DNA from: an uncultured Planococcus sp.
Lineage (GTDB): Bacteria > Bacillota > Bacilli > Bacillales_A > Planococcaceae
NCBI GenBank assembly: GCA_947502505.1
Contig: CANNAE010000004.1
Location: 248,001-312,000 of the forward strand
Direction of reading: 5' to 3'
Length of the DNA stretch: 64,000 nt
Shown: positions 54,725 to 63,811 of the stretch, piece by piece
Layout: every line of letters begins with the position of its first letter
Position numbering within the stretch: the stretch's first letter is position 1
Notes under the pieces: generated by a model
The model's database searches: none
What the model saw: the letters and a program-made list of their open reading frames with translations, nothing else
Told to the model about the DNA's origin: nothing
Program-made: the position numbers and the translations under genes

Positions 54725-55024
54725 ATGCTTATATTCATATTTTTGATTATCGTTTCAGCTGTATTTTATCTTTACTATAAAACAAAGCAGATCCGTACGC
54801 GTCTGCCGGTGCGAAAAAACTGGTATGCCAGCCGCGCCCAAATTGCCCTCGGCAGCTTTATTGCCTTTTTCGGCATCAACCAGCTGTTCATTTTCCAAAC
54901 TGTCGTCACTTACATCATCGCAGGCATTTTCATCCTTCTCGGCTTGGTGCTCATCGTCCATAATTTCAAGGCGAACCGCCATTACCAATCATTCCTTGAT
55001 GAAGAGACCCGCCTGAATCCATAA
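54725..55024 (+). CDS. ytpI: YtpI family membrane protein
   Basis: A 99-residue protein starting MLIFIFLIIVSAVFYLYY. Membrane segments lie at 2-18, 38-56 and 60-80, with the conserved KNWYASRAQIALGSFIAFFGINQ between. It matches YtpI of Bacillus; the function is unknown. CAGGAGG sits 6 nt before the ATG. A longer open frame upstream on this strand only runs through the antisense of nrnA. Confidence 0.85.
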   Translation: MLIFIFLIIVSAVFYLYYKTKQIRTRLPVRKNWYASRAQIALGSFIAFFGINQLFIFQTVVTYIIAGIFILLGLVLIVHNFKANRHYQSFLDEETRLNP

Positions 55025-55062
55025 AACAGCCCCTCCCGAGCGGAGAGGTTGTTTTTTTTTGG
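55020..55062 (+). terminator. Terminator of ytpI
   Basis: AACAGCCCCTCC and GGAGAGGTTGTT form a stem with G-U pairs around CGAGC, followed by a run of T on the plus strand. Confidence 0.85.
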
Positions 55063-55107
55063 CGTTTTTTACATATTGCAGACTCTTAGCCTGGCAAGAC
55101 GCCTTCT

Positions 55108-56415
55108 TTAGCGGTCGAGCAATTGGAAGGTCAGCATCGATTTGCCGATTACTTGCTGCTCATACAGCACTTCGACGTCGACTTTCGCCGACTTCCGGCT
55201 AATGTCCAAAATGGTCGGCCGGATAATCAATGCGGCGTCCAGCTGCACAGGCTTCAGGAAATACACGGTGATGTTTTCCAGGACGCTGTCTTTGCGGTTT
55301 TTCGTCTTGAGTGCCGCCGCTGCTGCCTCAGTAAGCACCATCGTATAGGCTCCATACGATAACGAGCCGTATGCATTGGTCATTTGCGGCGTAACGCGAA
55401 ATTCCAGGCTGAGCTTATCTTCTTGCACTTGGTTTAATTGGCTTTTGATGATATCGTCGATCGTTTCGCCTTGCTGCGGCTGACGCTGGGCGGTTTGGAT
55501 CGCTTTTAGCACATCTTGCCGGCTGATGATGCCCATCAAATGATGATGGTCGTCCGTGATCGGCAGCAAGTCGATGCCTTCCCAGATCATCCGGTGGCCT
55601 GCTGCTGCCACGCTTGTTTGCAACGAAACGGTGATCGGGTCTTTCGTCATCACCTTATCGATCGAATCGGTGTCCGGCGCACCGATGACATCGCGGGACG
55701 TGACGATCCCGACGAGCCTGCCGCTGCCATCAACGACTGGGAACCCTCCGTGGGTCGTTTCGTTGTTCAATTCATTATAGCGGCTGATCGGGTCTTTGAC
55801 ATGCAGGAAATGCGTGCTTTCGCGCGGAATCAAAATATCTTCAATCAGCAGGATTTCTTTTTTAATTAATTGGTCATAGATGGCCCGGTTGATCATCGTT
55901 GCCACCGTAAATGTATCGTAGCTGGTAGAAATAATCGGCAATTCCAGTTCGTCAGCGAGCTTCTTCACTTGATCGGAAGCATCAAAGCCACCCGTGACGA
56001 GTACCGCTGCCCCTGCCTGCAAGGCATATTCATGGGCTTTGTAGCGGTTTCCGACAATCAGCAAATTGCCTGCTTCGGTATAGCGCATCATGTCTTCGAG
56101 CTGCATCGCGCCGATAACGAATTTGTTCAGCGATTTATGGAGCCCGGCGCGGCCGCCAAGCACTTGGCCGTCGACGACTTTAACGATTTCCGCATAAGTC
56201 AAACGTTCAATATTCTCTTTTTTCTTGCGTTCGATGCGGATAGTGCCGACCCGTTCGATCGTCGACACCAGCCGCTTGTTTTCCGCTTCTTTAATGGCCC
56301 GGTAAGCGGTGCCTTCTGAAACGTGTAGCTCCTTGGCAATCCGGCGAACGGAGATTTTCTCCCCCACAGCCAAAGTCTCGATATAATCCAAAATCTGTTC
56401 GTGTTTCGTCGCCAT
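55108..56415 (-). CDS. ytoI: CBS-DRTGG-hotdog regulatory protein YtoI
   Basis: A 435-residue multidomain protein. An N-terminal helix-turn-helix (VRRIAKELHVSEGTAYRAIKEAE, about 22-44) is followed by a DRTGG domain (about 70-180), two CBS domains (about 195-310, with GIVTSRDVIGAPD and GIISRQDVLKA) that should bind an adenine nucleotide, and a C-terminal hot-dog thioesterase-like domain (about 325-430). It may couple nucleotide state to transcription or acyl metabolism; no target is known. Confidence 0.88.
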   Translation of the reverse strand: MATKHEQILDYIETLAVGEKISVRRIAKELHVSEGTAYRAIKEAENKRLVSTIERVGTIRIERKKKENIERLTYAEIVKVVDGQVLGGRAGLHKSLNKFVIGAMQLEDMMRYTEAGNLLIVGNRYKAHEYALQAGAAVLVTGGFDASDQVKKLADELELPIISTSYDTFTVATMINRAIYDQLIKKEILLIEDILIPRESTHFLHVKDPISRYNELNNETTHGGFPVVDGSGRLVGIVTSRDVIGAPDTDSIDKVMTKDPITVSLQTSVAAAGHRMIWEGIDLLPITDDHHHLMGIISRQDVLKAIQTAQRQPQQGETIDDIIKSQLNQVQEDKLSLEFRVTPQMTNAYGSLSYGAYTMVLTEAAAAALKTKNRKDSVLENITVYFLKPVQLDAALIIRPTILDISRKSAKVDVEVLYEQQVIGKSMLTFQLLDR

Positions 56416-56526
56416 TGTTTCACCATTCTTTCTGCTGTCCTCTATTCCCTAGTTTATCATAATCCGAATGGAAGTCGACAACCCCTGGCAACGGCAGCCA
56501 AAACGCCTGGCGCATCGCGCGTCAAT

Positions 56527-56565
56527 GAAAAAACGGGCAAAAGGAATGGCTTGTCCCTTTGCCCG
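56527..56565 (-). terminator. Terminator of the ytkL-like gene
   Basis: CGGGCAAAAGGA (56534-56545) and TCCCTTTGCCCG (56554-56565) form a 12-bp stem with one wobble. On the minus strand it is followed by TTTTTT. Confidence 0.88.
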
Positions 56566-56583
56566 CTTGCCTGAAATTCTTAC

Positions 56584-57264
56584 TTATAAATCGATGCTGT
56601 CTCCAGGCTCCATAATTTGGACTTCTGCCTGTTTGACTGCCTTTTTGAATTGTTCCGGGTCCTGCTTGATCGGCGGGAAGGTGTTGTAATGGATCGGCAC
56701 CGCCGTCTTCGGATTGATCAGTTCGACTGCATAAGCCGCATCTTCCGGGCCCATCGTGAAGAAATCGCCGATCGGCACGAATGCCAAGTCGATTGAATGG
56801 CGCTTGCCGATGATCTCCATATCACCGAACACTTCCGTATCGCCTGCGTGGTAGACGGTCTTGCCTTCCGCTTCGAAAAGAATCCCGGCCGGCATGCCGC
56901 CGTAGATGACTTCACCCTCTTCTGTCGTATAGGACGAGCTATGGAACGCTTTCGTGAACTTCACTTTGCCGAAGTCGAATTCCTTCGCGCCGCCCAGGTT
57001 CATGCCGACCGCTTCCACTCCTTGCCCGTTTAAGTAATTCGCCAGCTCGACTGGCGCCACTACAATCGCGCCGCAGGATTTCGCAATTTCCACAGTGTCT
57101 CCGACATGATCGTTATGCGCATGCGTCAACAGGATGGCATCCGGCTTTTCCCCGCTTGCCGTCAAGTCCGTTAATTCGTTCCCTGTAATGAACGGGTCGA
57201 TAAGGACCGTTTTGCCCCCGGTATGGATTTTTACTACCGAATGGCCGTGAAATGAAATTTTCAT
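56584..57264 (-). CDS. UPF0173 metal-dependent hydrolase (YtkL-like)
   Basis: A 226-residue metallo-beta-lactamase-fold protein starting [25 protein letters not shown]. The metal ligands are in [22 protein letters not shown] and the C-terminal IHYNTFPP. The substrate is unknown. The chosen start has GGAGG upstream; the longer frame would overlap the divergent M24 peptidase gene. Confidence 0.92.
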   Translation of the reverse strand: MKISFHGHSVVKIHTGGKTVLIDPFITGNELTDLTASGEKPDAILLTHAHNDHVGDTVEIAKSCGAIVVAPVELANYLNGQGVEAVGMNLGGAKEFDFGKVKFTKAFHSSSYTTEEGEVIYGGMPAGILFEAEGKTVYHAGDTEVFGDMEIIGKRHSIDLAFVPIGDFFTMGPEDAAYAVELINPKTAVPIHYNTFPPIKQDPEQFKKAVKQAEVQIMEPGDSIDL

Positions 57265-57354
57265 GCTATCCCTCCAATAGAGTTTTGGGTCTTGGCTTTC
57301 TGCTGTTTTATACCCTGAATTTTGATATGCTACACATGAAGGGGAGGAATACAT

Positions 57355-58452
57355 ATGAACAAATTGACGAAGTTGCAGAGTTTTTTGAAACAGCAGCAAT
57401 TGGATGCAGCGCTCATCACCGATCCGCACAATATCTTCTATTTGACCGGTTTCAATAGCGATCCGAAAGAGCGGTTGCTTGCCGTCATGGTATTTGCCGA
57501 TGCGGAGCCGTTTTTAATCTGCCCGGCGATGGAAGCAAGTGATGCGAAAGCGGCAGGGTGGACAGGTGAAATCGCGGGACACGCCGATACACAAGATGCC
57601 ATGCAAGTGCTATATGACACAGCAGCCAAACGCAAGCAGCCGATGAAGCGCATCGCCATCGAGAAAGCGCATATGATTGTCGAGCGCTACGACGCCATTA
57701 ATCATTTCTTCCAGTCGCCTGAGATCCACTCAATCGATGGGCAGATGAACGCGATGCGCGTCATCAAAGACGAAGCTGAACTCGACATCCTGCGCCATGC
57801 TGCGTCGCTTGCGGATTACGCCATCGAAGTGGCAGCCGGCGTGATGCAAGAAGGGATGACGGAAATCGAATTGATGACCGAAATCGAGACGGCGTTGAAA
57901 AAGCGCGGCATCACCCATATGTCATTCGACACGACCGTGCTGACGGGCCCTAAAGCCGCTTCTCCACATGGCAAAACAGGGGAGCGCAAAATTGAACGCG
58001 GCGATCTCGTATTAATGGACCTCGGCGTTATCTATGAGGGCTATTGCTCGGACATCACCCGCACGCTCGCTTTCGGTGAACCGAGTGAGCAAGCGAAAAA
58101 AGTATACGATATCGTCAAACGTTCAGAACAAGCTGCACTTGACGCCGTGCGCCCTGGCGTGACAGCGGCTGAGCTTGACGGGATTGCCCGCAAGACTATC
58201 GAAGACGCGGGCTACGGTGAATATTTCACGCACCGCCTCGGACACGGCCTTGGCATTTCCGTCCATGAATTTCCGTCGATCCACGGGGGCAACGATATGC
58301 CGCTCGAGGCGGGCATGGTGTTTACGATCGAACCCGGCATTTATGTCACCGACCAAGTCGGCGTACGCATCGAAGACGATTTGGTCGTCACAGAAGACGG
58401 CTACGAAGTCCTGACCAAATTTCCGAAAGAACTGACAATCATCAACCGTTAA
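57355..58452 (+). CDS. M24 family Xaa-Pro dipeptidase
   Basis: A 365-residue pita-bread metallopeptidase. The N-terminal creatinase-like domain (about 1-125) precedes the catalytic domain, where the five metal ligands lie in [20 protein letters not shown] (two Asp), [13 protein letters not shown] (His), FTIEPGIYV (Glu) and RIEDDLVV (Glu). It should cut dipeptides with proline at the second position. GGGGAGGA precedes the ATG. It is divergent from the UPF0173 gene and convergent with ald. Confidence 0.93.
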   Translation: MNKLTKLQSFLKQQQLDAALITDPHNIFYLTGFNSDPKERLLAVMVFADAEPFLICPAMEASDAKAAGWTGEIAGHADTQDAMQVLYDTAAKRKQPMKRIAIEKAHMIVERYDAINHFFQSPEIHSIDGQMNAMRVIKDEAELDILRHAASLADYAIEVAAGVMQEGMTEIELMTEIETALKKRGITHMSFDTTVLTGPKAASPHGKTGERKIERGDLVLMDLGVIYEGYCSDITRTLAFGEPSEQAKKVYDIVKRSEQAALDAVRPGVTAAELDGIARKTIEDAGYGEYFTHRLGHGLGISVHEFPSIHGGNDMPLEAGMVFTIEPGIYVTDQVGVRIEDDLVVTEDGYEVLTKFPKELTIINR

Positions 58453-58453
58453 T

Positions 58454-58511
58454 GAAAAAAGAGCGGCCCCGAAAATCCATTTGATGGATTTTTGCGGGAC
58501 CGCTCTTTTTT
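58454..58511. terminator. Bidirectional terminator between the M24 peptidase and ald
   Basis: AAAAAAGAGCGGCCCCG and CGGGACCGCTCTTTTT form the outer stem, and AAAATCCAT with ATGGATTTT the inner one. Both ends have the A/T runs needed for the convergent genes. Confidence 0.92.
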
Positions 58512-58514
58512 TGG

Positions 58515-59630
58515 TTATAGCAGCAATTCGTCAATCGATTTGTATTCAAGGCCTTGATCGTCGGCCACAGCTTTATACGTCACATGGCCGTCCATCGTGT
58601 TGACGCCTTTTTTCAATGCTTCGTTATCGAGGATGGCTTGCTTGAGCCCTTTATTGGCGATTTGCACTGCGTAAGGGACCGTTACATTCGTCAAGCCGAT
58701 CGTCGATGTGCGCGGAACGGCGCCCGGCATGTTCGCCACTGCATAGTGGACAACATCATGCTTCACATAAGTCGGTGCATCGTGTGTCGTGATGCGGTCG
58801 CTTGTTTCGAAGATGCCGCCTTGGTCGATGGCGATATCGACTACGACAGAACCCGGCTTCATTGATTTGATCATGTCCTCTGTGATGAGTTTCGGTGCTT
58901 TCGCTCCTGGGATCAATACCGCTCCGATGACCAAATCGGATTTTTCGACCGATTGGGCGATGTTCAACGGGTTCGAAATCAATGTTTGCACATCTTTGCC
59001 GAATAAATCATCCAATTGGCGCAAGCGCTCAGGGTTCAAATCGAGGATCGTCACGTCAGCGCCCATTCCGACGGCCACTTTAGCAGCGTTCGTCCCGGCG
59101 ACGCCGCCGCCGACAACAGTCACTTTCCCGCGGGAAACGCCTGGGATGCCGCCGAGCAGGATGCCGCCGCCACCATGGATTTTCTCCAGGAACTGCGCAC
59201 CGATCTGCGTCGACATGCGGCCTGCTACTTCACTCATCGGCGTCAAAAGCGGCAAGGAATTGTTCGGAAGCTGAACCGTTTCATATGCGACACCGGTCAC
59301 TTTCGATTCGATCAATGCATTCGTCAATTCCACTTCCGGTGCCAAGTGCAAATAAGTGAAAAGGACTTGGCCTTCACGGAAATGCTTGTACTCACTAGCT
59401 ACCGGCTCTTTCACTTTCATGACCATATCCTGTGCCCAAGCTTGATCGGCATCAGCAACGATGACAGCGCCTGCCGCTTCGTAATCGGTGTCCGTAAAGC
59501 CTGACCCGAGCCCTGCGCCGGATTGGATGAATACTTCATGGCCGAAAAGTGCCAAGTTCACTACTCCCGCCGGCGTCATCGCCACACGGTTTTCATTGTT
59601 CTTCACTTCAGTAGGTACCCCAATGCGCAT
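58515..59630 (-). CDS. ald: Alanine dehydrogenase
   Basis: A 371-residue NAD-dependent enzyme that deaminates L-alanine to pyruvate. The N-terminus [20 protein letters not shown], the Rossmann stretch [28 protein letters not shown] and the catalytic His/Asp region around TYLHLAP and IDQGG fit the family. The start is set on the family; a Met five codons earlier is possible. It stands alone with a 298-nt gap to the universal stress gene upstream. Confidence 0.96.
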   Translation of the reverse strand: MRIGVPTEVKNNENRVAMTPAGVVNLALFGHEVFIQSGAGLGSGFTDTDYEAAGAVIVADADQAWAQDMVMKVKEPVASEYKHFREGQVLFTYLHLAPEVELTNALIESKVTGVAYETVQLPNNSLPLLTPMSEVAGRMSTQIGAQFLEKIHGGGGILLGGIPGVSRGKVTVVGGGVAGTNAAKVAVGMGADVTILDLNPERLRQLDDLFGKDVQTLISNPLNIAQSVEKSDLVIGAVLIPGAKAPKLITEDMIKSMKPGSVVVDIAIDQGGIFETSDRITTHDAPTYVKHDVVHYAVANMPGAVPRTSTIGLTNVTVPYAVQIANKGLKQAILDNEALKKGVNTMDGHVTYKAVADDQGLEYKSIDELLL

Positions 59631-59781
59631 TACAAAACCCTCCAATATATTGTGTCTGGAATAATAAAATAAATGAAACTATAAGCATTTGAAACCAAAT
59701 CCATTCTAACAGATTCTATTTCATATTGCTCCATTAATTTATCTTTTCCAAAGATAAATTTTGGATGCTTCGAAGACAAGA

Positions 59782-59795
59782 TATAAGCGCTTACA
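59782..59795 (+). promoter_or_regulatory. Near-consensus cre site between ald and usp
   Basis: TATAAGCGCTTACA differs from the cre consensus TGWNANCGNTNWCA at one position (G to A). It lies in the 298-nt divergent gap and could let CcpA act on ald, on usp or on both. The rest of the gap is AT-rich and contains no gene. Confidence 0.55.
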
Positions 59796-59833
59796 AAACG
59801 AGTGAATGATATACCAATATATTAAAAGAAAAA

Positions 59834-59858
59834 GAATTGTCAAATAATTTGATAATTC
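59834..59858 (+). promoter_or_regulatory. 25-bp palindrome upstream of usp
   Basis: GAATTGTCAAAT-A-ATTTGATAATTC has 11 of 12 arm positions paired around a central A. It lies about 70 bp before the usp ATG and just ahead of two GGAGGA-like sites. It looks like an operator for a dimeric regulator; the regulator is not known. Confidence 0.55.
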
Positions 59859-59928
59859 CCCTTCTTTAAGGAGGAACAATTTGCCTACGTCTCGAAAGAT
59901 ATATTATAGACAAAGGAGGAATGTAGAG

Positions 59929-60429
59929 ATGACATTAAAGTATAATCAAATCCTGGTAGCTGTCGACGGTTCAAAAGAAGCGGAATGGGCATTCAAAAAA
60001 TCCATTGGCATCGCCACCAGAAACCACGCGACCTTGAACCTGGTAAACGTAATCGATACCCGTTCATTTGCAGCCATTGAAGCTTATGACCGCTCGATCG
60101 CGGACCGCGCCCAAAAATTTGCCGAAGACTTGCTTGGGGATTATAAAAAGGAAGCCGAAGCAGGCGGTGTTGAAAACGTCAATATCATAGTCGATTACGG
60201 CTCTCCTAAAACGATGATTCCCCGCGAACTGGCTAAGAGAGTCGAAGCCGATTTGATCATTTGCGGAGCTACCGGCTTGAATGCTGTCGAACGCTTCCTC
60301 ATCGGCAGTGTTTCAGAACATATCGTCCGCTCCTCTAAATGCGACGTGCTCGTTGTCCGTACAGACGAAGCCCAAAGCGACGCACCCGACGATTATTATT
60401 CAGAAGAACGTTCCGGCAAATCGGAATGA
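59929..60429 (+). CDS. Universal stress protein (UspA family)
   Basis: A 166-residue Usp domain protein starting MTLKYNQILVAVDGSKEAEW. The ATP-binding loop reads GATGLNAVERFLIGSVSEHIV, the G-2X-G-9X-G-S pattern that marks nucleotide-binding members. The C-terminal 20 residues are acidic (DEAQSDAPDDYYSEE). The start at 59929 is preferred because AAAGGAGGA is 8 nt upstream; a TTG 16 codons earlier has its own AAGGAGGA, so a longer form is possible. Confidence 0.9.
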   Translation: MTLKYNQILVAVDGSKEAEWAFKKSIGIATRNHATLNLVNVIDTRSFAAIEAYDRSIADRAQKFAEDLLGDYKKEAEAGGVENVNIIVDYGSPKTMIPRELAKRVEADLIICGATGLNAVERFLIGSVSEHIVRSSKCDVLVVRTDEAQSDAPDDYYSEERSGKSE

Positions 60430-60432
60430 CAG

Positions 60433-60471
60433 ATAAAAGCACGCGGCATGATTGCCGCGTGCTTTTTTTAT
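60433..60471. terminator. Bidirectional terminator after usp
   Basis: AAAAGCACGCGGCA (60435-60448) and TGCCGCGTGCTTTT (60453-60466) pair perfectly over 14 bp. It serves usp and the convergent oxidoreductase, whose stop codon it nearly touches. Confidence 0.93.
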
Positions 60472-61406
60472 TCCTTCACTTTGAGGACGATTTTTCCTCT
60501 GGCGTGATGGGATTCGCTTAACTCATGCGCTTCCCGGACACCTTCTTCCGTGAGCGGATAGATATGCCCAACTTCAGGCTTTACTTCCCCGCTGACGAAT
60601 AGGTCGCCCAATTTCTTCAATTGCTGGCCGTCCGGCTCGAGCCAGTAACTGCTGGCTTCAATGCCGAGCTGCTCTGCTTTTTCTTCATCCGGCTGTCCGG
60701 CTATGCTGACCAATTTGCCGCCGCGTTTCAAGACGCCATAGCTTTTGTCGAGCGTTTCGCCGCCCATCGTATCCAACACAAAATCGAAATCCTCCAGCAC
60801 TTCCGAGAAATCCTCTTCCCGATAATCGATGACGCGGTTCGCGCCAAGGGAAGTGACAAGTTCATCGTTTTTATCGCTTGCGGTCGTCGCTACATAGCAG
60901 CCGATGCTGTTGGCGATTTGGATCGCCATGCTTCCGACGCCGCCAGCGCCTGCGTGGATAAGCACTCTATCGCCTTTTTTGATATGGCCGACTTCCACTA
61001 AGCATTGCCACGCTGTAAGCCCTGTCAACGGAATCGCTGCGCCTTCTTCGAAACTCATGCTTTCCGGCATGCGCGCCAGCAAGTTCTCATCGACCGGGAC
61101 GAATTCTGCATACGTTCCTTGGCGCGTCGTCGCCGGACGCGCAAAAACCCGGTCTCCTGGATGATAATGCCTCACCTCATCGCCCACTTCCTTGACGACT
61201 CCTGCGACATCCCAGCCAAGGATGATCGGGAATTCCCATGGCAGCATTTCTTTCAGATAGCCTTCCCTCAGCTTCCAATCAATCGGATTGATGGAAGTCG
61301 CATGGACTTCCACCAACACTTGATGCGCTGAAATGGCTGGCGTTTCCACTTCTCGTTCTTTTAGTTGCTCTTTTCCTCCGTACTGATCAATGACTATTGC
61401 TTTCAT
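60468..61406 (-). CDS. Zinc-independent NADPH:quinone oxidoreductase-like MDR protein
   Basis: A 312-residue medium-chain dehydrogenase/reductase. The N-terminal GroES-like domain has SINPIDWKLREGYL and WDVAGVVKEVG; the Rossmann domain has VLIHAGAGGVGSMAIQIA. No structural zinc cysteines are present, which suits quinone oxidoreductase types. It likely reduces quinones or enones with NADPH; the true substrate is unknown. Confidence 0.88.
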   Translation of the reverse strand: MKAIVIDQYGGKEQLKEREVETPAISAHQVLVEVHATSINPIDWKLREGYLKEMLPWEFPIILGWDVAGVVKEVGDEVRHYHPGDRVFARPATTRQGTYAEFVPVDENLLARMPESMSFEEGAAIPLTGLTAWQCLVEVGHIKKGDRVLIHAGAGGVGSMAIQIANSIGCYVATTASDKNDELVTSLGANRVIDYREEDFSEVLEDFDFVLDTMGGETLDKSYGVLKRGGKLVSIAGQPDEEKAEQLGIEASSYWLEPDGQQLKKLGDLFVSGEVKPEVGHIYPLTEEGVREAHELSESHHARGKIVLKVKE

Positions 61407-61516
61407 CTGCAGCCACTCCTCCCTTTTTCACCTGTATACCCTGACAACATTTTTGCTACACATGAAAAAACACAGGAACTCGCCTAATTATGCTATTATG
61501 GTAACTGTTTCATAAA

Positions 61517-61552
61517 AGAGGTTCGCAAACTCCCTCTCAAAAAAACTAAGGA
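61517..61552 (+). ncRNA. preQ1-I riboswitch controlling queCDE
   Basis: AGAGGTTCGCAAACTCCCTC, then a run of A and AACTAAGG, is the class I preQ1 aptamer: stem P1 from GAGG and CTCC, an A-rich tail, and the 3' segment that forms the pseudoknot. The last bases AAGG are part of the queC ribosome site AAGGAG, so ligand binding should hide it and reduce translation. No separate terminator hairpin was seen, so control is most likely translational. Confidence 0.93.
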
Positions 61553-61563
61553 GCTGTAGATAC

Positions 61564-62226
61564 ATGAAAAATGAAAAAGCAGTCGTCGTATTCAGCGGCG
61601 GACAAGATAGCACCACTTGCCTGTTTTGGGCGCTAGAACAATTCAGCGAAGTGCTCGCCGTCACTTTCGATTACGGCCAGCGCCATGCGCAGGAAATTGA
61701 ACATGCCAAACGCATCGCAGAGACCCTTGGCGTCACATTGCAAGTGCTCGATATGGGGCTCATCAACCAATTATCCGCCAATGCCTTGACGCGCGATTCG
61801 ATTGAAGTCAAAGAACAAAGCGATGGCCTGCCTTCCACATTCGTGCCGGGCCGCAATTTATTGTTCCTGTCTTTTGCGGCGATTTATGCCGATGCATTTG
61901 GCGCGCGCCATTTGGTGACAGGTGTCAGTGAAACGGATTTCAGCGGATATCCGGATTGCCGGGATACTTTCATCCGTTCGCTTAATGTCACACTCAACCT
62001 GTCAATGGACAAGCAGTTTGTCATCCATACGCCGCTCATGTGGCTCGATAAGGCGGGCGTCTGGGAATTGTCCGACCAGCTCGGCGCATTCGATTTCGTC
62101 CAAACCGAAACTTTAACCTGTTACCATGGCATTCCGGCAACAGGCTGCGGCACGTGCCCATCATGCGTGCTGCGCAATGAAGGCTTGCAGACCTACTTGA
62201 ACCAAAAGGCAGGTGCTGAAGCTTGA
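61564..62226 (+). CDS. queC: 7-cyano-7-deazaguanine synthase QueC
   Basis: A 220-residue enzyme that makes preQ0 from carboxydeazaguanine in queuosine synthesis. The PP-loop is [17 protein letters not shown] (8-24). The C-terminal zinc site is [32 protein letters not shown] and [15 protein letters not shown] are further conserved stretches. It is the first gene of queCDE and its ribosome site lies in the preQ1 riboswitch. Confidence 0.97.
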   Translation: MKNEKAVVVFSGGQDSTTCLFWALEQFSEVLAVTFDYGQRHAQEIEHAKRIAETLGVTLQVLDMGLINQLSANALTRDSIEVKEQSDGLPSTFVPGRNLLFLSFAAIYADAFGARHLVTGVSETDFSGYPDCRDTFIRSLNVTLNLSMDKQFVIHTPLMWLDKAGVWELSDQLGAFDFVQTETLTCYHGIPATGCGTCPSCVLRNEGLQTYLNQKAGAEA

Positions 62227-62645
62227 TGCAGCAATTTTATCCGTCTGTCGAACACCCGTATTGCTTTGAATTGAATAAAGACATGCATTTTTCCGCTGCC
62301 CACTTTATCCCGGCTGACGAAGCCGGCAAATGCGCAAAAATGCATGGCCATACTTATCACTTGAATATAACGATTGCCGGCGACCAATTGAACAGCACCG
62401 GCTTTCTGATCGACTTTAAACACTTGAAAGACCTGGTCCATAAACGCTACGACCATAGCGTATTGAATGACCACCCGGAATTTGGCGAGACCTTTCCGAC
62501 AACCGAACTGCTTGCCCAGCAAATTCACGCAATGATCCAAGAAACGCTTGACCAAACGGCTAACCAACCGAAATGCCTGCAAGTCATTGTCCGCGAAACG
62601 CCGACAAGTTATGTGATCTACCGGCCGAAGAAGGTGTCGTCATGA
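62226..62645 (+). CDS. queD: 6-carboxytetrahydropterin synthase QueD
   Basis: A 139-residue tunnelling-fold enzyme. The zinc histidines are in HFSAAHFIP and KMHGHTYHLN, with a catalytic Cys in KCAKMHG. It converts dihydroneopterin triphosphate to carboxytetrahydropterin. The ATG overlaps the queC stop (TGATG); a TTG one codon earlier is an alternative. It overlaps queE by ATGA. Confidence 0.96.
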   Translation: MQQFYPSVEHPYCFELNKDMHFSAAHFIPADEAGKCAKMHGHTYHLNITIAGDQLNSTGFLIDFKHLKDLVHKRYDHSVLNDHPEFGETFPTTELLAQQIHAMIQETLDQTANQPKCLQVIVRETPTSYVIYRPKKVSS

Positions 62646-63349
62646 AAATCCCTGTAATGGAAATATTCGGCCCGACGATTCAAGGCGAGGGCATGGTCAT
62701 GGGACAGAAGACGATGTTCGTCCGGACAGCCGGATGCGATTATTCCTGTTCTTGGTGCGATTCCAAGTTTACATGGGATGGTACCGGCAAAAGCACGGCG
62801 ATGGCTGCCAGTGATATTGTAGCCGAGCTTGAACAGCTCGGAAAAGACGCATTTTCCCACGTCACCATCTCCGGTGGCAACCCAGCTCTTTACAAAGGCA
62901 TCGCAGAACTCGTTGAACAATGCGGCGAACGCGGCTGGCGCACCGCTGTTGAAACGCAAGGCAGCATCTGGCAGGACTGGCTCACGGAAATCGATGAAGT
63001 GACGGTATCCCCGAAACCGCCAAGCTCAGGCATGATTTTGGACTATTCCAAGCTCGATGCAATGCTTGTCAGGCTATCTGCGGCTCAAGCCAGCCTGAAA
63101 GTCGTCGTATTTGATGAAGCCGATTTCTTTTTCGCGGAACAGCTTCACTTGCGCTATCCCACATTCCCGTTCTTTTTACAAGTCGGCAATGATGACACGC
63201 AAACGACCGAAGATGAACAATTGGTCCAGCATTTGCTCGGCCGTTACCAATGGCTGATCGATATGCATCTGTCATCGCCCGCTCTCAACGACGCCAAAGT
63301 ACTGCCTCAGCTCCACACATTGTTATGGGGCAATAAACGCGGTGTCTAA
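62642..63349 (+). CDS. queE: 7-carboxy-7-deazaguanine synthase QueE (radical SAM)
   Basis: A 235-residue radical SAM enzyme. The iron-sulfur cysteines are in CDYSCSWC, the CX3CX2C motif. PTIQGEGMVMGQKTMFVR precedes it, and SGGNPAL is the family GGE-type loop. It contracts carboxytetrahydropterin to carboxydeazaguanine. The start at 62642 overlaps the queD stop and is chosen over a longer frame inside queD. No queF lies after it; the next gene is on the other strand. Confidence 0.95.
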   Translation: MKIPVMEIFGPTIQGEGMVMGQKTMFVRTAGCDYSCSWCDSKFTWDGTGKSTAMAASDIVAELEQLGKDAFSHVTISGGNPALYKGIAELVEQCGERGWRTAVETQGSIWQDWLTEIDEVTVSPKPPSSGMILDYSKLDAMLVRLSAAQASLKVVVFDEADFFFAEQLHLRYPTFPFFLQVGNDDTQTTEDEQLVQHLLGRYQWLIDMHLSSPALNDAKVLPQLHTLLWGNKRGV

Positions 63350-63357
63350 CTGGCACA

Positions 63358-63405
63358 ATAAAAACCGGCCCGATCGCCTTTAATTGGCGGTCGGGCCGGT
63401 TTTTG
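63358..63405. terminator. Bidirectional terminator between queE and phnA
   Basis: AAAACCGGCCCGATCGCC and GGCGGTCGGGCCGGTTTT form an 18-bp stem with one wobble. The ends are A- and T-rich, fitting the convergent genes. Confidence 0.93.
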
Positions 63406-63421
63406 GGTAATGCTGGATTGC

Positions 63422-63751
63422 TTAAGCTTTTTTCACGAACTCCGATTTCAACTGCATCGCGCCGAAGCCCTCGATTTTGCACTCGATATTATGGTCGCCC
63501 TCGACGAGCCGGATGCTTTTGACTTTCGTGCCGATTTTCAAAGGATTGGAACTGCCCTTCACTTTTAAATTTTTGAGGACCGTGACCGCATCCCCGTCTT
63601 GCAAGATGTTTCCGACGGCATCGCGCACCACTGTTTCCTGCGGCTGATCGGCCGGGTCCCATTCATGCGCGCATTCCGGGCACACCATCACCGCTCCATC
63701 TTCATACGTATACCCAGATCCGCATATCGGGCAATTCGGCAACTCCACCAT
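63422..63751 (-). CDS. PhnA-like zinc-ribbon protein (YjdM family)
   Basis: A 109-residue protein. The N-terminal zinc ribbon is [16 protein letters not shown] with VCPECAHEW, and the C-terminal PhnA domain has [27 protein letters not shown]. Despite the historical name, the family is not needed for phosphonate breakdown and its function is unclear. It lies alone between two terminators or gaps. Confidence 0.9.
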   Translation of the reverse strand: MVELPNCPICGSGYTYEDGAVMVCPECAHEWDPADQPQETVVRDAVGNILQDGDAVTVLKNLKVKGSSNPLKIGTKVKSIRLVEGDHNIECKIEGFGAMQLKSEFVKKA

Positions 63752-63811
63752 GTTTTTATCATCTCCCCTAATTCACGCTGCGCTTAGTATACCAAATCGC
63801 CGCAAGCTGGA

